A stretch of 5,753 nucleotides of DNA, taken from positions 1 to 5,753 of the forward strand of contig JAGKVC010000188.1 in assembly GCA_021152595.1 (NCBI GenBank), read 5' to 3'. The notes under the pieces were generated by a model, which was given only the letters and a program-made list of their open reading frames with translations, ran no database searches and was not told the origin of the DNA. Shown one piece after another: positions 1 to 5,470 of the stretch. The DNA comes from Clostridia bacterium. GTDB taxonomy: Bacteria > Bacillota > Clostridia > Oscillospirales > Ruminococcaceae. The position numbers were made by a program, and so were the translations under genes. Positions within the stretch are counted from its first letter, which is position 1, and each line of letters begins with the position of its first letter.

Positions 1-1130
1 ATGCGATCGTTTGCGAGGCAATCGGCGGCAGCATCACTGTGACCGAGGGCAGCGTTCCGATCGACGGACCGGTTGATCCGGTTGATGAGGCGGTCAAGGT
101 GACTGCATTGAACGTCACAGCAGTTCCGGGTGAGACGGTATCGTTCCCGATTTTCATCGCAAATAACAACGATAACGGCTTTGCAGTCTCCGGTATTCGT
201 CTGAATTATGATCCGCGCCTTACCCCCTGCACGAACGAGGACGGCTCTCTCGTCGTTGATGAGAGCGGCGCGGCAGGCGATTCGCTTACCAAGTTCTTCT
301 CGCTGAATGCAGATGAGAACTGCATCGGCATCGGCACAATGGGCATCGAAAATGAAACGGACGACGGCATGTTCTGCACGATTGATTTCAAGGTTCCGGA
401 AGATGCGCAGGAAGGCGACGTCTACACGATGGATCTTGAAGTCACCAGATTCGGTGATGCACAGAACCATGCGGTCGCTGTTGAGGCGATCGACGGCAGC
501 ATTACCGTTGAGGAAGGCACTGTTCCGATCGACGGTCCGGTTGATCCGGTGAATGATCCGGTCAGCGTGATCGCAGGCAGTGTTGAAGCAGCTCCGGGCG
601 AGATTGTTTCGTTCCCTGTTTATATCGACAACAATACCGCAACCGGTTTTGCAGCATCCGGCATCCGTCTGGATTACGATTCCCGTCTGACACCCTGCAC
701 GAATGCGGACGGTTCGCTCGTGGTCAATGACAACTGCGTCGCTGGTGATGTGCTCGATATGTACTTCTCGCTGAATGCGGCGAATAACTGCATCGGCATC
801 GGCTCGCTGGGACTGGAAAACGAAACAGACAACGGTCTGTTCTGCACGATTGATTTCAAGGTTCCGGAGAATGCGAAGAACGGCGATGTCTACACGATGA
901 ATCTCACCGTTGACAGCTTCTCGGATGCAATGATTCGTCCGGTTGCCTGCGAGGCAGTCGGCGGCAGCATTACCGTAAAGGGTGCGGCTCCGCAGCAGGA
1001 GAAGCCCGATCAGCCGAATCACGGCAACGGTCATCACGGTCACAACGGTCATCACGGTCACGGCAGATACGGCTGGGGCAGCATCATTGATTATATCATC
1101 GGCTGGTTCTTCAATCCGTATTTCTGGTAA
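1..1130 (+). CDS. Secreted cohesin-module protein, 3' part (5' end outside window)
   Basis: The reading frame is open from base 3 and gives 375 residues to the TAA at 1128-1130. The GTG at 39 lies inside a domain, so it is not the true start. Residues 1-13 are the end of a module finishing in GSITV. Two complete modules of 139 residues follow, at about 31-169 and 187-325. Each has the cohesin pattern: a PGE-[TI]-V strand, a G[IV]RL-x-YD strand, a DxGxFCTIDFKVP strand, a GDVYTM strand and a closing GSITV. The linkers repeat the motif PIDGPVDPV. Next come a Pro/Gln stretch, a His/Gly-rich stretch (about 341-355) and an aromatic end, WFFNPYFW. Cohesins bind dockerins on cellulosome enzymes; that this protein does so is inferred. 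No dockerin, LPXTG, SLH or catalytic domain is visible. The modules contain several cysteines, unusual for cohesins. It is a clear paralogue of the next gene. Alternative: a surface adhesin or carbohydrate-binding protein using the same beta-sandwich fold. Confidence 0.8.
   Translation, partial: AIVCEAIGGSITVTEGSVPIDGPVDPVDEAVKVTALNVTAVPGETVSFPIFIANNNDNGFAVSGIRLNYDPRLTPCTNEDGSLVVDESGAAGDSLTKFFSLNADENCIGIGTMGIENETDDGMFCTIDFKVPEDAQEGDVYTMDLEVTRFGDAQNHAVAVEAIDGSITVEEGTVPIDGPVDPVNDPVSVIAGSVEAAPGEIVSFPVYIDNNTATGFAASGIRLDYDSRLTPCTNADGSLVVNDNCVAGDVLDMYFSLNAANNCIGIGSLGLENETDNGLFCTIDFKVPENAKNGDVYTMNLTVDSFSDAMIRPVACEAVGGSITVKGAAPQQEKPDQPNHGNGHHGHNGHHGHGRYGWGSIIDYIIGWFFNPYFW
3..977 (+). repeat. 468-bp tandem coding repeat (cohesin module plus linker)
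   Basis: Complete modules occupy 93-509 and 561-977, each exactly 417 bp, and their starts are 468 bp (156 codons) apart. The linker block beginning GTTCCGATCGACGG at 54 recurs at 522, with the same offset. The end of an earlier copy occupies bases 3-41, so the array continues to the left of the window. The protein copies are similar but not identical, which indicates duplication followed by divergence. Confidence 0.85.
1026..1061 (+). repeat. Two perfect 18-bp repeats encoding NGHHGH
   Basis: The 18-base unit AACGGTCATCACGGTCAC occurs twice, back to back and without mismatch (1026-1043 and 1044-1061). It encodes NGHHGHNGHHGH inside a longer His/Gly/Asn stretch just before the aromatic C-terminal tail. 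It occupies the place that the KKD repeats occupy in the downstream paralogue. Metal binding or a pH-dependent charge is possible from composition alone. Confidence 0.9.
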
Positions 1131-1137
1131 TATCCCC

Positions 1138-1162
1138 GCCGGAATCCGTACTTTTATCCGGC
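1138..1162 (+). other. Small hairpin in the 3' untranslated region
   Basis: GCCGGA (1138-1143) and TCCGGC (1157-1162) form a perfect 6-bp stem with a 13-base loop, a few bases after the stop codon and upstream of the terminator. There is no U-run, so it is not a terminator. It might protect the mRNA 3' end or be chance. Confidence 0.35.
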
Positions 1163-1185
1163 AGATTACAACTGAATCATAACAG

Positions 1186-1220
1186 AATCCGGTGATGCTT
1201 CGGCGTCACCGGATTTTTTT
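1186..1220 (+). terminator. Rho-independent terminator of the first cohesin-module gene
   Basis: AATCCGGTGA (1186-1195) pairs perfectly with TCACCGGATT (1206-1215). The stem continues through U-G, G-C and C-G pairs to a C(UUCG)G tetraloop at 1199-1202, giving about 13 bp. A run of seven T follows at 1214-1220. This is a textbook intrinsic terminator, 56 bases after the stop codon. Confidence 0.95.
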
Positions 1221-1487
1221 GTATGCCGAATGAACCTGAACAGTCCGGTCAGACTCCCTTGGAAGATCCGCCGCCGAAAAAAATTTTTTTGGAAAATTTT
1301 AACTGTCGGTTTATGGAGCACTGTGGCGGGATATATACAAAATGTATGAATATTAAAGATTATTACAGACAGAAAATTGATTATTTCAACAATCATTATA
1401 GAAATTTATTGCGATACGGTAAAAAATGATTGCGTTTTCACCGTTTTGCACGATTCAAATTCAAAAAGGATAACGGTTTTGAGGATA
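1221..1487. other. A/T-rich intergenic spacer without a convincing gene
   Basis: This is the part of the 461-base gap between the two cohesin-module genes that precedes the promoter. It is much richer in A and T than the flanking coding DNA. A perfect A7T7 palindrome lies at 1277-1290, followed by GGAAAATTTT; such A-tracts tend to bend DNA. ACGGT (1416-1420) and ACCGT (1440-1444) could form a weak hairpin. The one short forward frame (1223-1429) has no ribosome binding site and an implausible product. No RNA gene was recognised. Confidence 0.6.
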
Positions 1488-1516
1488 TTGACAAAACAAC
1501 TTTTCTGTGCTATATT
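1488..1516 (+). promoter_or_regulatory. Sigma-A promoter of the second cohesin-module gene
   Basis: The -35 box is a perfect TTGACA (1488-1493), the spacer is 17 bp and the -10 box is TATATT (1511-1516), preceded by an extended TGC (1508-1510). The predicted start of transcription is near 1523, leaving a leader of about 70 bases. Within that leader ATGGGAT (1535-1541) can pair with ATCCAT (1549-1554), with one bulged G. The gene therefore has its own promoter and need not rely on readthrough from upstream. Confidence 0.85.
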
Positions 1517-1574
1517 GTAGTTGTTGTTCCGGACATGGGATAACAAACATCCATCACAAATTTACATCATTTAT

Positions 1575-1582
1575 GGAAAGGA
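1575..1582 (+). promoter_or_regulatory. Ribosome binding site that fixes the start at 1592
   Basis: GGAAAGGA ends 9 bases before the ATG at 1592, an ideal distance. An in-frame TTG at 1583 would directly abut the site with no spacing, so the ATG is preferred. Confidence 0.85.
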
Positions 1583-1591
1583 TTGAATCGC

Positions 1592-3406
1592 ATGAACAAG
1601 ACTCTGCATCGCAAGGTTGCAGCATTTGCGTGCTGCATTGCAACTCTCAGCGCACTCGGCATTACAGCTTTCGCACAGATCCCCTTCCCCGAAGACGGCG
1701 ACATCGACAGCATGACGGAACTGATTGACGGAAAAGTGAATCTCATCGCAGGACAGATTGAAGCGGCACCGGGCGAGATCGTGACATTTCCGGTATACGT
1801 CGCAAACAATGCGGATCCCGGCTTTGCTGCAACAGGCGTCCGGCTGGTCTATGATCCGCGTCTGATTCCGATTTTGAAGGAAAACGGCAGACCGATGATC
1901 AAGCACAACACCGCAGCCGGCGATGAAGTGGTCATGAGTTCGGCGCTGAATGAGGACCTCAATCTCATCGGCATCGGCACAATGAGCTCGGACGGCGAGA
2001 TGGACAACGGCATCTTCTTTACGGCGCAGCTTCAGGTGCCGGAGGATGCGCAGCCGGGCGATGTCTTCCCGATTGAACTCGGAATCGAGCGCTTCACGGA
2101 TTCCAATACCAATCCTGTGGAGGTTGCGATCCGGAACGGCTGCATCCGTGTCGCCGCTGCGCCGGAGGAACCGGAGGAGCCGGAAAATCCGGAAGAGCCG
2201 GTTGATCCCGAAGTTCCGGTCGATCCTGCACAGCCTGCTGATCCCGAACAGCCCGCGGAACCTGCTGAGCCGCAGGCACCTGCACAGCCGAAAGCACCGG
2301 AACAGCCGCTCGGTCCGATCAGAGTGGTCGCAGGTGCGATCGAGGCAAAGGCAGGCGAGACTGTCTCGTTCCCTGTATATATTGAAAATAACATTGAAAC
2401 CGGGTTTGCGGCGACCGGTGTTCGTCTGAATTATGATCCGCGCCTGATGCCCTGCATCAATGAAAATGGCAAGCCGGTCTTTGATCACAGCGGCGCTGCC
2501 GGTGACGGTCTTGCCATGAGCGGCTCGCTGAATGAAGAAAGGCATATGTTCGGCATCGGCACAATGAGCTCGGAGGGCGAGCCGGATAACGGTTTGTTCT
2601 ATACGGTCGATTTCACGGTTCCGGCGGATGCAAAGGCAGGCGATGTCTTTGATATGACGCTCGAAATCGAGAAGTTCATGGACCGTGAGACCGCGCAGCT
2701 CGCAGTTGAGACTGTCGGCGGCAGCATCACCGTCACCGGAGAGGCGGAAGAGCCCGAAGATCCGGCTGAACCGGAGGAACCGGTACAGGAAGAGCCCGAA
2801 GTCAGAAAAGTCAGCGTCATCGCCGGTATGGTCGAAGCGAAGATCGGCGAAAGAGTTACATATCCTGTTTATATCGGAAACAATGCAGCACCGGGATTTG
2901 CTGCGGCAGGCATCCGCCTGACCTATGATCCCCGTCTGGAGCCCTGCACGAACGAAGAGGGCGGACTGATCTTCAACGGCAAATGCGTTGCCGGTGATGA
3001 TGTCGTCAAGACCTTTGCGCTGAATACCGAGGAGCATATCATCGGCGTCGGCACGATGAGCTTTGAGGGCGAAAAGGACAACGGTCTGTTCTATACAGTT
3101 GATATTCAGGTTCCGGATGATGCGAAAATCGGTGACGTCTACCCGATGAAGCTGACGATTCAGCATTTCTCCGATACCAACGCCGGACCGATCGCGGTCG
3201 AGACGATTGACGGCTGCATTCTCGTGACCGGTGAGGCGGAACAGCCTGCGGAGCCGGAAAATCCGAAGGGCAAGAAGGATAAAAAGGACAAAAAGGATAA
3301 GAAAGACAAGAAGGATAAGAAGGATAAGAAGGATAAGAAGGACAAGAAGCCGCATAAACTCGACTGGCTCTTCAATCCGTATGACTGGTTTGAGTTCCTG
3401 AGATAA
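1592..3406 (+). CDS. Secreted three-cohesin-module protein with KKD repeat and FNPYxW tail
   Basis: The protein is 604 residues and complete. Residues 1-28 form a signal peptide: basic K3/H6/R7/K8, a hydrophobic core, and a likely AFA|Q cut after residue 28. C14 and C15 lie too early and lack a lipobox. Three cohesin-like modules lie at about 49-187, 244-381 and 407-545, each 138-139 residues with the PGE/GE-x-V, YDPRL, DNG-[IL]-F and GDV-[FY] strand motifs. Module 1 is the most divergent. The linkers at 188-243 and 382-406 are rich in Pro and Glu. Residues 561-584 are eight KKD triplets, followed by KKPHK and the tail DWLFNPYDWFEFLR. The likely role is a non-catalytic scaffold or surface protein that holds partners, inferred from cohesin family knowledge. 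No dockerin, LPXTG, SLH or LysM is seen, so the anchoring mode is unknown. It is a paralogue of the upstream gene but has fewer cysteines. Alternative: a surface adhesin with the same beta-sandwich fold. Confidence 0.88.
   Translation: MNKTLHRKVAAFACCIATLSALGITAFAQIPFPEDGDIDSMTELIDGKVNLIAGQIEAAPGEIVTFPVYVANNADPGFAATGVRLVYDPRLIPILKENGRPMIKHNTAAGDEVVMSSALNEDLNLIGIGTMSSDGEMDNGIFFTAQLQVPEDAQPGDVFPIELGIERFTDSNTNPVEVAIRNGCIRVAAAPEEPEEPENPEEPVDPEVPVDPAQPADPEQPAEPAEPQAPAQPKAPEQPLGPIRVVAGAIEAKAGETVSFPVYIENNIETGFAATGVRLNYDPRLMPCINENGKPVFDHSGAAGDGLAMSGSLNEERHMFGIGTMSSEGEPDNGLFYTVDFTVPADAKAGDVFDMTLEIEKFMDRETAQLAVETVGGSITVTGEAEEPEDPAEPEEPVQEEPEVRKVSVIAGMVEAKIGERVTYPVYIGNNAAPGFAAAGIRLTYDPRLEPCTNEEGGLIFNGKCVAGDDVVKTFALNTEEHIIGVGTMSFEGEKDNGLFYTVDIQVPDDAKIGDVYPMKLTIQHFSDTNAGPIAVETIDGCILVTGEAEQPAEPENPKGKKDKKDKKDKKDKKDKKDKKDKKDKKPHKLDWLFNPYDWFEFLR
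1736..3226 (+). repeat. Three diverged cohesin-like modules within the second gene
   Basis: The modules span about 1736-2152, 2318-2734 and 2810-3226. Unlike the first gene's regular 468-bp array, the linkers differ in length: a long Pro/Glu/Ala linker between modules 1 and 2, and a short Glu/Pro linker between 2 and 3. Modules 2 and 3 resemble those of the upstream gene most closely. Module 1 lacks the P-C-[TI]-N motif and has an altered closing strand (GCIRV instead of GSITV). Confidence 0.8.
3272..3349 (+). repeat. 9-bp KKD-encoding repeat, eight units plus a half unit
   Basis: Eight consecutive 9-base units of the form AA[AG]AA[AG]GA[CT] encode KKD x 8 (3272-3343), and AAGAAG follows. 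Units differ only at third codon positions, so the peptide has been kept while the DNA drifted. Such arrays can change length by slippage. The stretch is strongly basic and sits between the last module and the aromatic tail, where it could contact anionic wall polymers (inference). Confidence 0.92.
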
Positions 3407-3464
3407 TCTGAACGCAGGCGCGGTGTCAGGACGCGGTTTGCGCAGATCATAACTGTTTATCATG

Positions 3465-3499
3465 AATCGGGTGATGCCTTGTGTGTCACCCGGTTTTTT
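3465..3499 (+). terminator. Rho-independent terminator of the second cohesin-module gene
   Basis: AATCGGGTGA (3465-3474) pairs with TCACCCGGTT (3486-3495) through 10 pairs, one of them a U-G wobble, with an 11-base loop and six T at 3494-3499. Its stem, distance from the stop and following TATGCCGAA match the terminator at 1186-1220, so the two look homologous. Confidence 0.92.
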
Positions 3500-3513
3500 A
3501 TATGCCGAAAGAT

Positions 3514-3542
3514 TTGACACCGCTGTATTTTTGTGGTATACT
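3514..3542 (+). promoter_or_regulatory. Sigma-A promoter of the mrp-prmA operon
   Basis: A perfect TTGACA (3514-3519), a 17-bp spacer and TATACT (3537-3542), with an extended TGG at 3534-3536. The predicted start of transcription is near 3549, giving a very short leader of about 25 bases before the mrp ATG. Confidence 0.85.
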
Positions 3543-3546
3543 AGAG

Positions 3547-3572
3547 CTATCATAACACCGAAAGGATGATAG
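3547..3572 (+). promoter_or_regulatory. Inverted repeat around the mrp transcription start and ribosome binding site
   Basis: CTATCAT (3547-3553) and ATGATAG (3566-3572) are perfect 7-bp inverted repeats with a 12-base centre that holds the ribosome binding core AAAGG (3561-3565). The left arm overlaps the predicted transcription start. As DNA it could be an operator; as RNA, if transcription starts at its left edge, it would present the binding site in a loop. The function is an inference. Confidence 0.5.
3561..3569 (+). promoter_or_regulatory. Ribosome binding site that fixes the mrp start
   Basis: AAAGGATGA lies 5 bases before the ATG at 3575, with its AAAGGA core 8 bases away. An earlier in-frame ATG at 3566 overlaps the site itself and cannot use it, so the start is placed at 3575. 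Confidence 0.8.
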
Positions 3573-3574
3573 AA

Positions 3575-4414
3575 ATGAGCGAATGTACACATGATTGCTC
3601 AACCTGCGGAGAGGCGTGCGCGAGCCGTCAACCGCAGGATCTTCATGAAAAGCCCCATGCACTGAGCAAGATCGGCAAGGTGATCGCGGTTGTCAGCGGA
3701 AAGGGCGGCGTCGGAAAGTCTCTGGTGACGGCACTGACGGCGGTTTCCGTTCAGCGCAGCGGTCATACGGTCGGTATTCTCGATGCGGATATCACAGGAC
3801 CTTCCGTCCCCAAAATGTTCGGCATCAAGCAGCATGCCGAAGGTGATGATCAGGGCATTTATCCGGTGCGCTCGAAGCTCGGCACGGATCTGATGAGCGT
3901 CAATCTGCTGCTGGAAAATCCCGAGGATCCGGTGATCTGGCGCGGACCGGTCATTGCAGGCGCGGTCAAGCAGTTCTGGACGGATGTCATCTGGGGCGAC
4001 GACGAATATCTCTTTGTGGATATGCCCCCCGGGACCGGCGATGTGCCGCTGACCGTTTTCCAGAGTATTCCCGTTGACGGCATTCTGATCGTCACAACAC
4101 CGCAGGAGCTTGTCTCGATGATCGTGGAGAAGGCGGTTCGCATGGCGGAGACCATGAATATCCCGATTCTCGGTCTGGTTGAAAATATGAGCTATGCAGT
4201 ATGTCCCGACTGCGGCAAGCAGATCCCGATTTTCGGCGAGAGCCATATCGACGAGATCGCAGCAGAGCATCATCTGCCGGTGCTCGGCAAGATCCCGATG
4301 AATCCGAAGCTCGCAGGCGCATGTGACAAGGGCATGGTCGAACTCTTTGAGGGCGACTGGCTTGAACCGGCTGTCCGCGCGATCCTTGCGCTGAGCGAGG
4401 GTGCTGCACGGTGA
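3575..4414 (+). CDS. mrp: Mrp/NBP35-family Fe-S cluster carrier ATPase
   Basis: This 279-residue cytoplasmic P-loop ATPase belongs to the Mrp/ApbC/NBP35 family, whose dimers bind a 4Fe-4S cluster and pass it to target enzymes. The deviant Walker A motif GKGGVGKS is at residues 42-49, with the signature lysine K43. The switch region DAD is at 70-72 and Walker B starts at D149 in FVDMPPGTGD. The family's C-terminal CPDC motif, which ligates the bridging cluster, is at C210 and C213. The N-terminus has four further cysteines (C4, C8, C11, C15) before the ATPase domain, which could bind a second cluster as in NBP35, although the spacing differs. The length is normal for the short form without an N-terminal DUF59 domain. 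It is first in an operon with prmA and has its own strong promoter. MinD- or ParA-type relatives lack the CxxC motif, so the assignment is firm. Confidence 0.95.
   Translation: MSECTHDCSTCGEACASRQPQDLHEKPHALSKIGKVIAVVSGKGGVGKSLVTALTAVSVQRSGHTVGILDADITGPSVPKMFGIKQHAEGDDQGIYPVRSKLGTDLMSVNLLLENPEDPVIWRGPVIAGAVKQFWTDVIWGDDEYLFVDMPPGTGDVPLTVFQSIPVDGILIVTTPQELVSMIVEKAVRMAETMNIPILGLVENMSYAVCPDCGKQIPIFGESHIDEIAAEHHLPVLGKIPMNPKLAGACDKGMVELFEGDWLEPAVRAILALSEGAAR
4397..4401 (+). promoter_or_regulatory. Ribosome binding site for prmA inside mrp
   Basis: GAGGG sits 9 bases upstream of the GTG at 4411, within the end of mrp. It supports a GTG start overlapping the mrp stop (GTGA), an arrangement typical of translational coupling. 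Confidence 0.65.
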
Positions 4415-5379
4415 ACTGGTCTGAGGTAACGATCGAAACCGCAAAACCGATGCTCGATATTCTCTGCGCGATGTTGACGGATATCGGCTTTAAGGGCTTT
4501 TCGGTTTATGATCCGGATGATTTCGAGGATCTCATGGCAGGCAGAGTCGGACACTGGGATTATCTCGAGGAGGGGCTGACCGAACAGCTCACGCAGGGCA
4601 ATCCGAGCGTGACGGTCTATATCCCCGAAAATGCACAGGGCGCGGAGCAGATGACCGCGATGAAGTCGCTGCTGGCGCAGTTGAAGTCAGGACCGCAGGC
4701 GGCGGAATTCGGTTCGCTGCATGTCACGATGAAGGGCATCCGCGAGGAGGACTGGGCGAATAACTGGAAGCAGTATTTCAAGCCGCTGCCGATCGGCGAG
4801 CGCCTCTGGATCACTCCGACATGGGTGGATGAGCCGGTTCCGGCAGGCAGAACGGCGCTGCGGATTGATCCGGGCTCCAGCTTCGGAACCGGTCAGCATG
4901 ATACAACGAAGCTATGCCTGACATTTCTGGAGCAATGCGTGACGGACGGTGCAAAGATTCTGGATATCGGCTGCGGAAGCGGTATTCTGTCGATCGGTGC
5001 GATGCTGCTCGGCGCGCAGTCTTCGATTGCGATTGATATTGAGCAGAATGCGGCAGAGGCGGCGGCAGAGAATGCGGCGCGGAACGGCATTGACCTTGCA
5101 GACTATGAGACGATCTGCGGCAACATCCTCGAGGATGAAGCGCTGGTTGAGCGACTTGGCACGGGATATGATGTTGTATGTGCAAATATCGTTGCAGATA
5201 TTCTGATCGCAATGCGCAGATTGTTTGTCCGGTTTATGAAGCCGCAGGCAAAGCTGATGCTTTCGGGTATCATTGATGAGCGTCTGGACGAGGTGCTGGA
5301 AGCGATGAAACAGGAGGGACTGACCGTCCTGAAGATCGAACAGAGCGCCGGCTGGGCTGCTGTATTGCTTGAGAAATGA
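4411..5379 (+). CDS. prmA: Ribosomal protein L11 methyltransferase
   Basis: This 322-residue enzyme uses S-adenosylmethionine to methylate ribosomal protein L11, including lysine side chains. The N-terminal substrate-binding domain covers roughly residues 1-105. The family motif DWANNWK is at 114-120, followed by FKPLPIGERLWITPTW. Next is DPGSSFGTGQHDTT at 153-166, matching the PrmA DPG-x-x-FGTG-x-H-x-TT block. SAM-binding motif I is LDIGCGSG at 184-191, and the catalytic-domain motif ANIVADIL starts near residue 258. The length suits the family. The start is GTG at 4411, overlapping the mrp stop by 4 bases, and the N-terminal NWSEVTI fits known PrmA starts. The gene closes the operon and is followed at once by a terminator. 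No frame damage is seen. Confidence 0.95.
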   Translation: MNWSEVTIETAKPMLDILCAMLTDIGFKGFSVYDPDDFEDLMAGRVGHWDYLEEGLTEQLTQGNPSVTVYIPENAQGAEQMTAMKSLLAQLKSGPQAAEFGSLHVTMKGIREEDWANNWKQYFKPLPIGERLWITPTWVDEPVPAGRTALRIDPGSSFGTGQHDTTKLCLTFLEQCVTDGAKILDIGCGSGILSIGAMLLGAQSSIAIDIEQNAAEAAAENAARNGIDLADYETICGNILEDEALVERLGTGYDVVCANIVADILIAMRRLFVRFMKPQAKLMLSGIIDERLDEVLEAMKQEGLTVLKIEQSAGWAAVLLEK

Positions 5380-5382
5380 GAT

Positions 5383-5416
5383 AAAGCTCCGGGCAAAAGC
5401 TGTCCGGAGCTTTTTT
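5383..5416 (+). terminator. Rho-independent terminator of the mrp-prmA operon
   Basis: AAAGCTCCGG (5383-5392) pairs perfectly with CCGGAGCTTT (5404-5413) across an 11-base loop, with six T at 5411-5416. It begins 4 bases after the prmA stop and insulates the operon from the rRNA promoters downstream. Confidence 0.95.
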
Positions 5417-5470
5417 ATCGGGCGATTTTGATACGGATTATGCCGATTTCTGCCGATATTGTGCAGAACG

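Noticed and set aside
39..41. GTG as the start of the first gene
   Set aside because: The codon encodes the last Val of GSITV in a preceding module, and the frame is open to the left edge, so the gene is truncated by the window.
1223..1429. 68-residue forward frame just after the first terminator
   Set aside because: There is no ribosome binding site or promoter, it begins inside the sequence trailing the terminator, and its composition shifts with the A/T-rich spacer.
1631..1636. Two adjacent cysteines in the signal peptide as a lipoprotein site
   Set aside because: C14-C15 lie inside the hydrophobic core without an L-x-[GA]-C lipobox, and a standard AFA cut site follows at residue 28.
3272..3349. 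CRISPR-like or non-coding tandem repeat
   Set aside because: The 9-bp units are in frame, have no spacers and encode KKD, so this is a coding low-complexity repeat.
1571..3592. Very long open frame of 673 codons on the minus strand
   Set aside because: It is the mirror of the second cohesin-module gene. Its Leu/Ile-rich and other low-complexity stretches are just complements of the Pro/Glu linkers, and it has no family match that I recognise and no promoter or ribosome binding site.
3599..4444. 281-codon open frame on the minus strand opposite mrp
   Set aside because: The + strand encodes an unmistakable Mrp protein here. The antisense frame is a codon-bias shadow with no recognisable motif.
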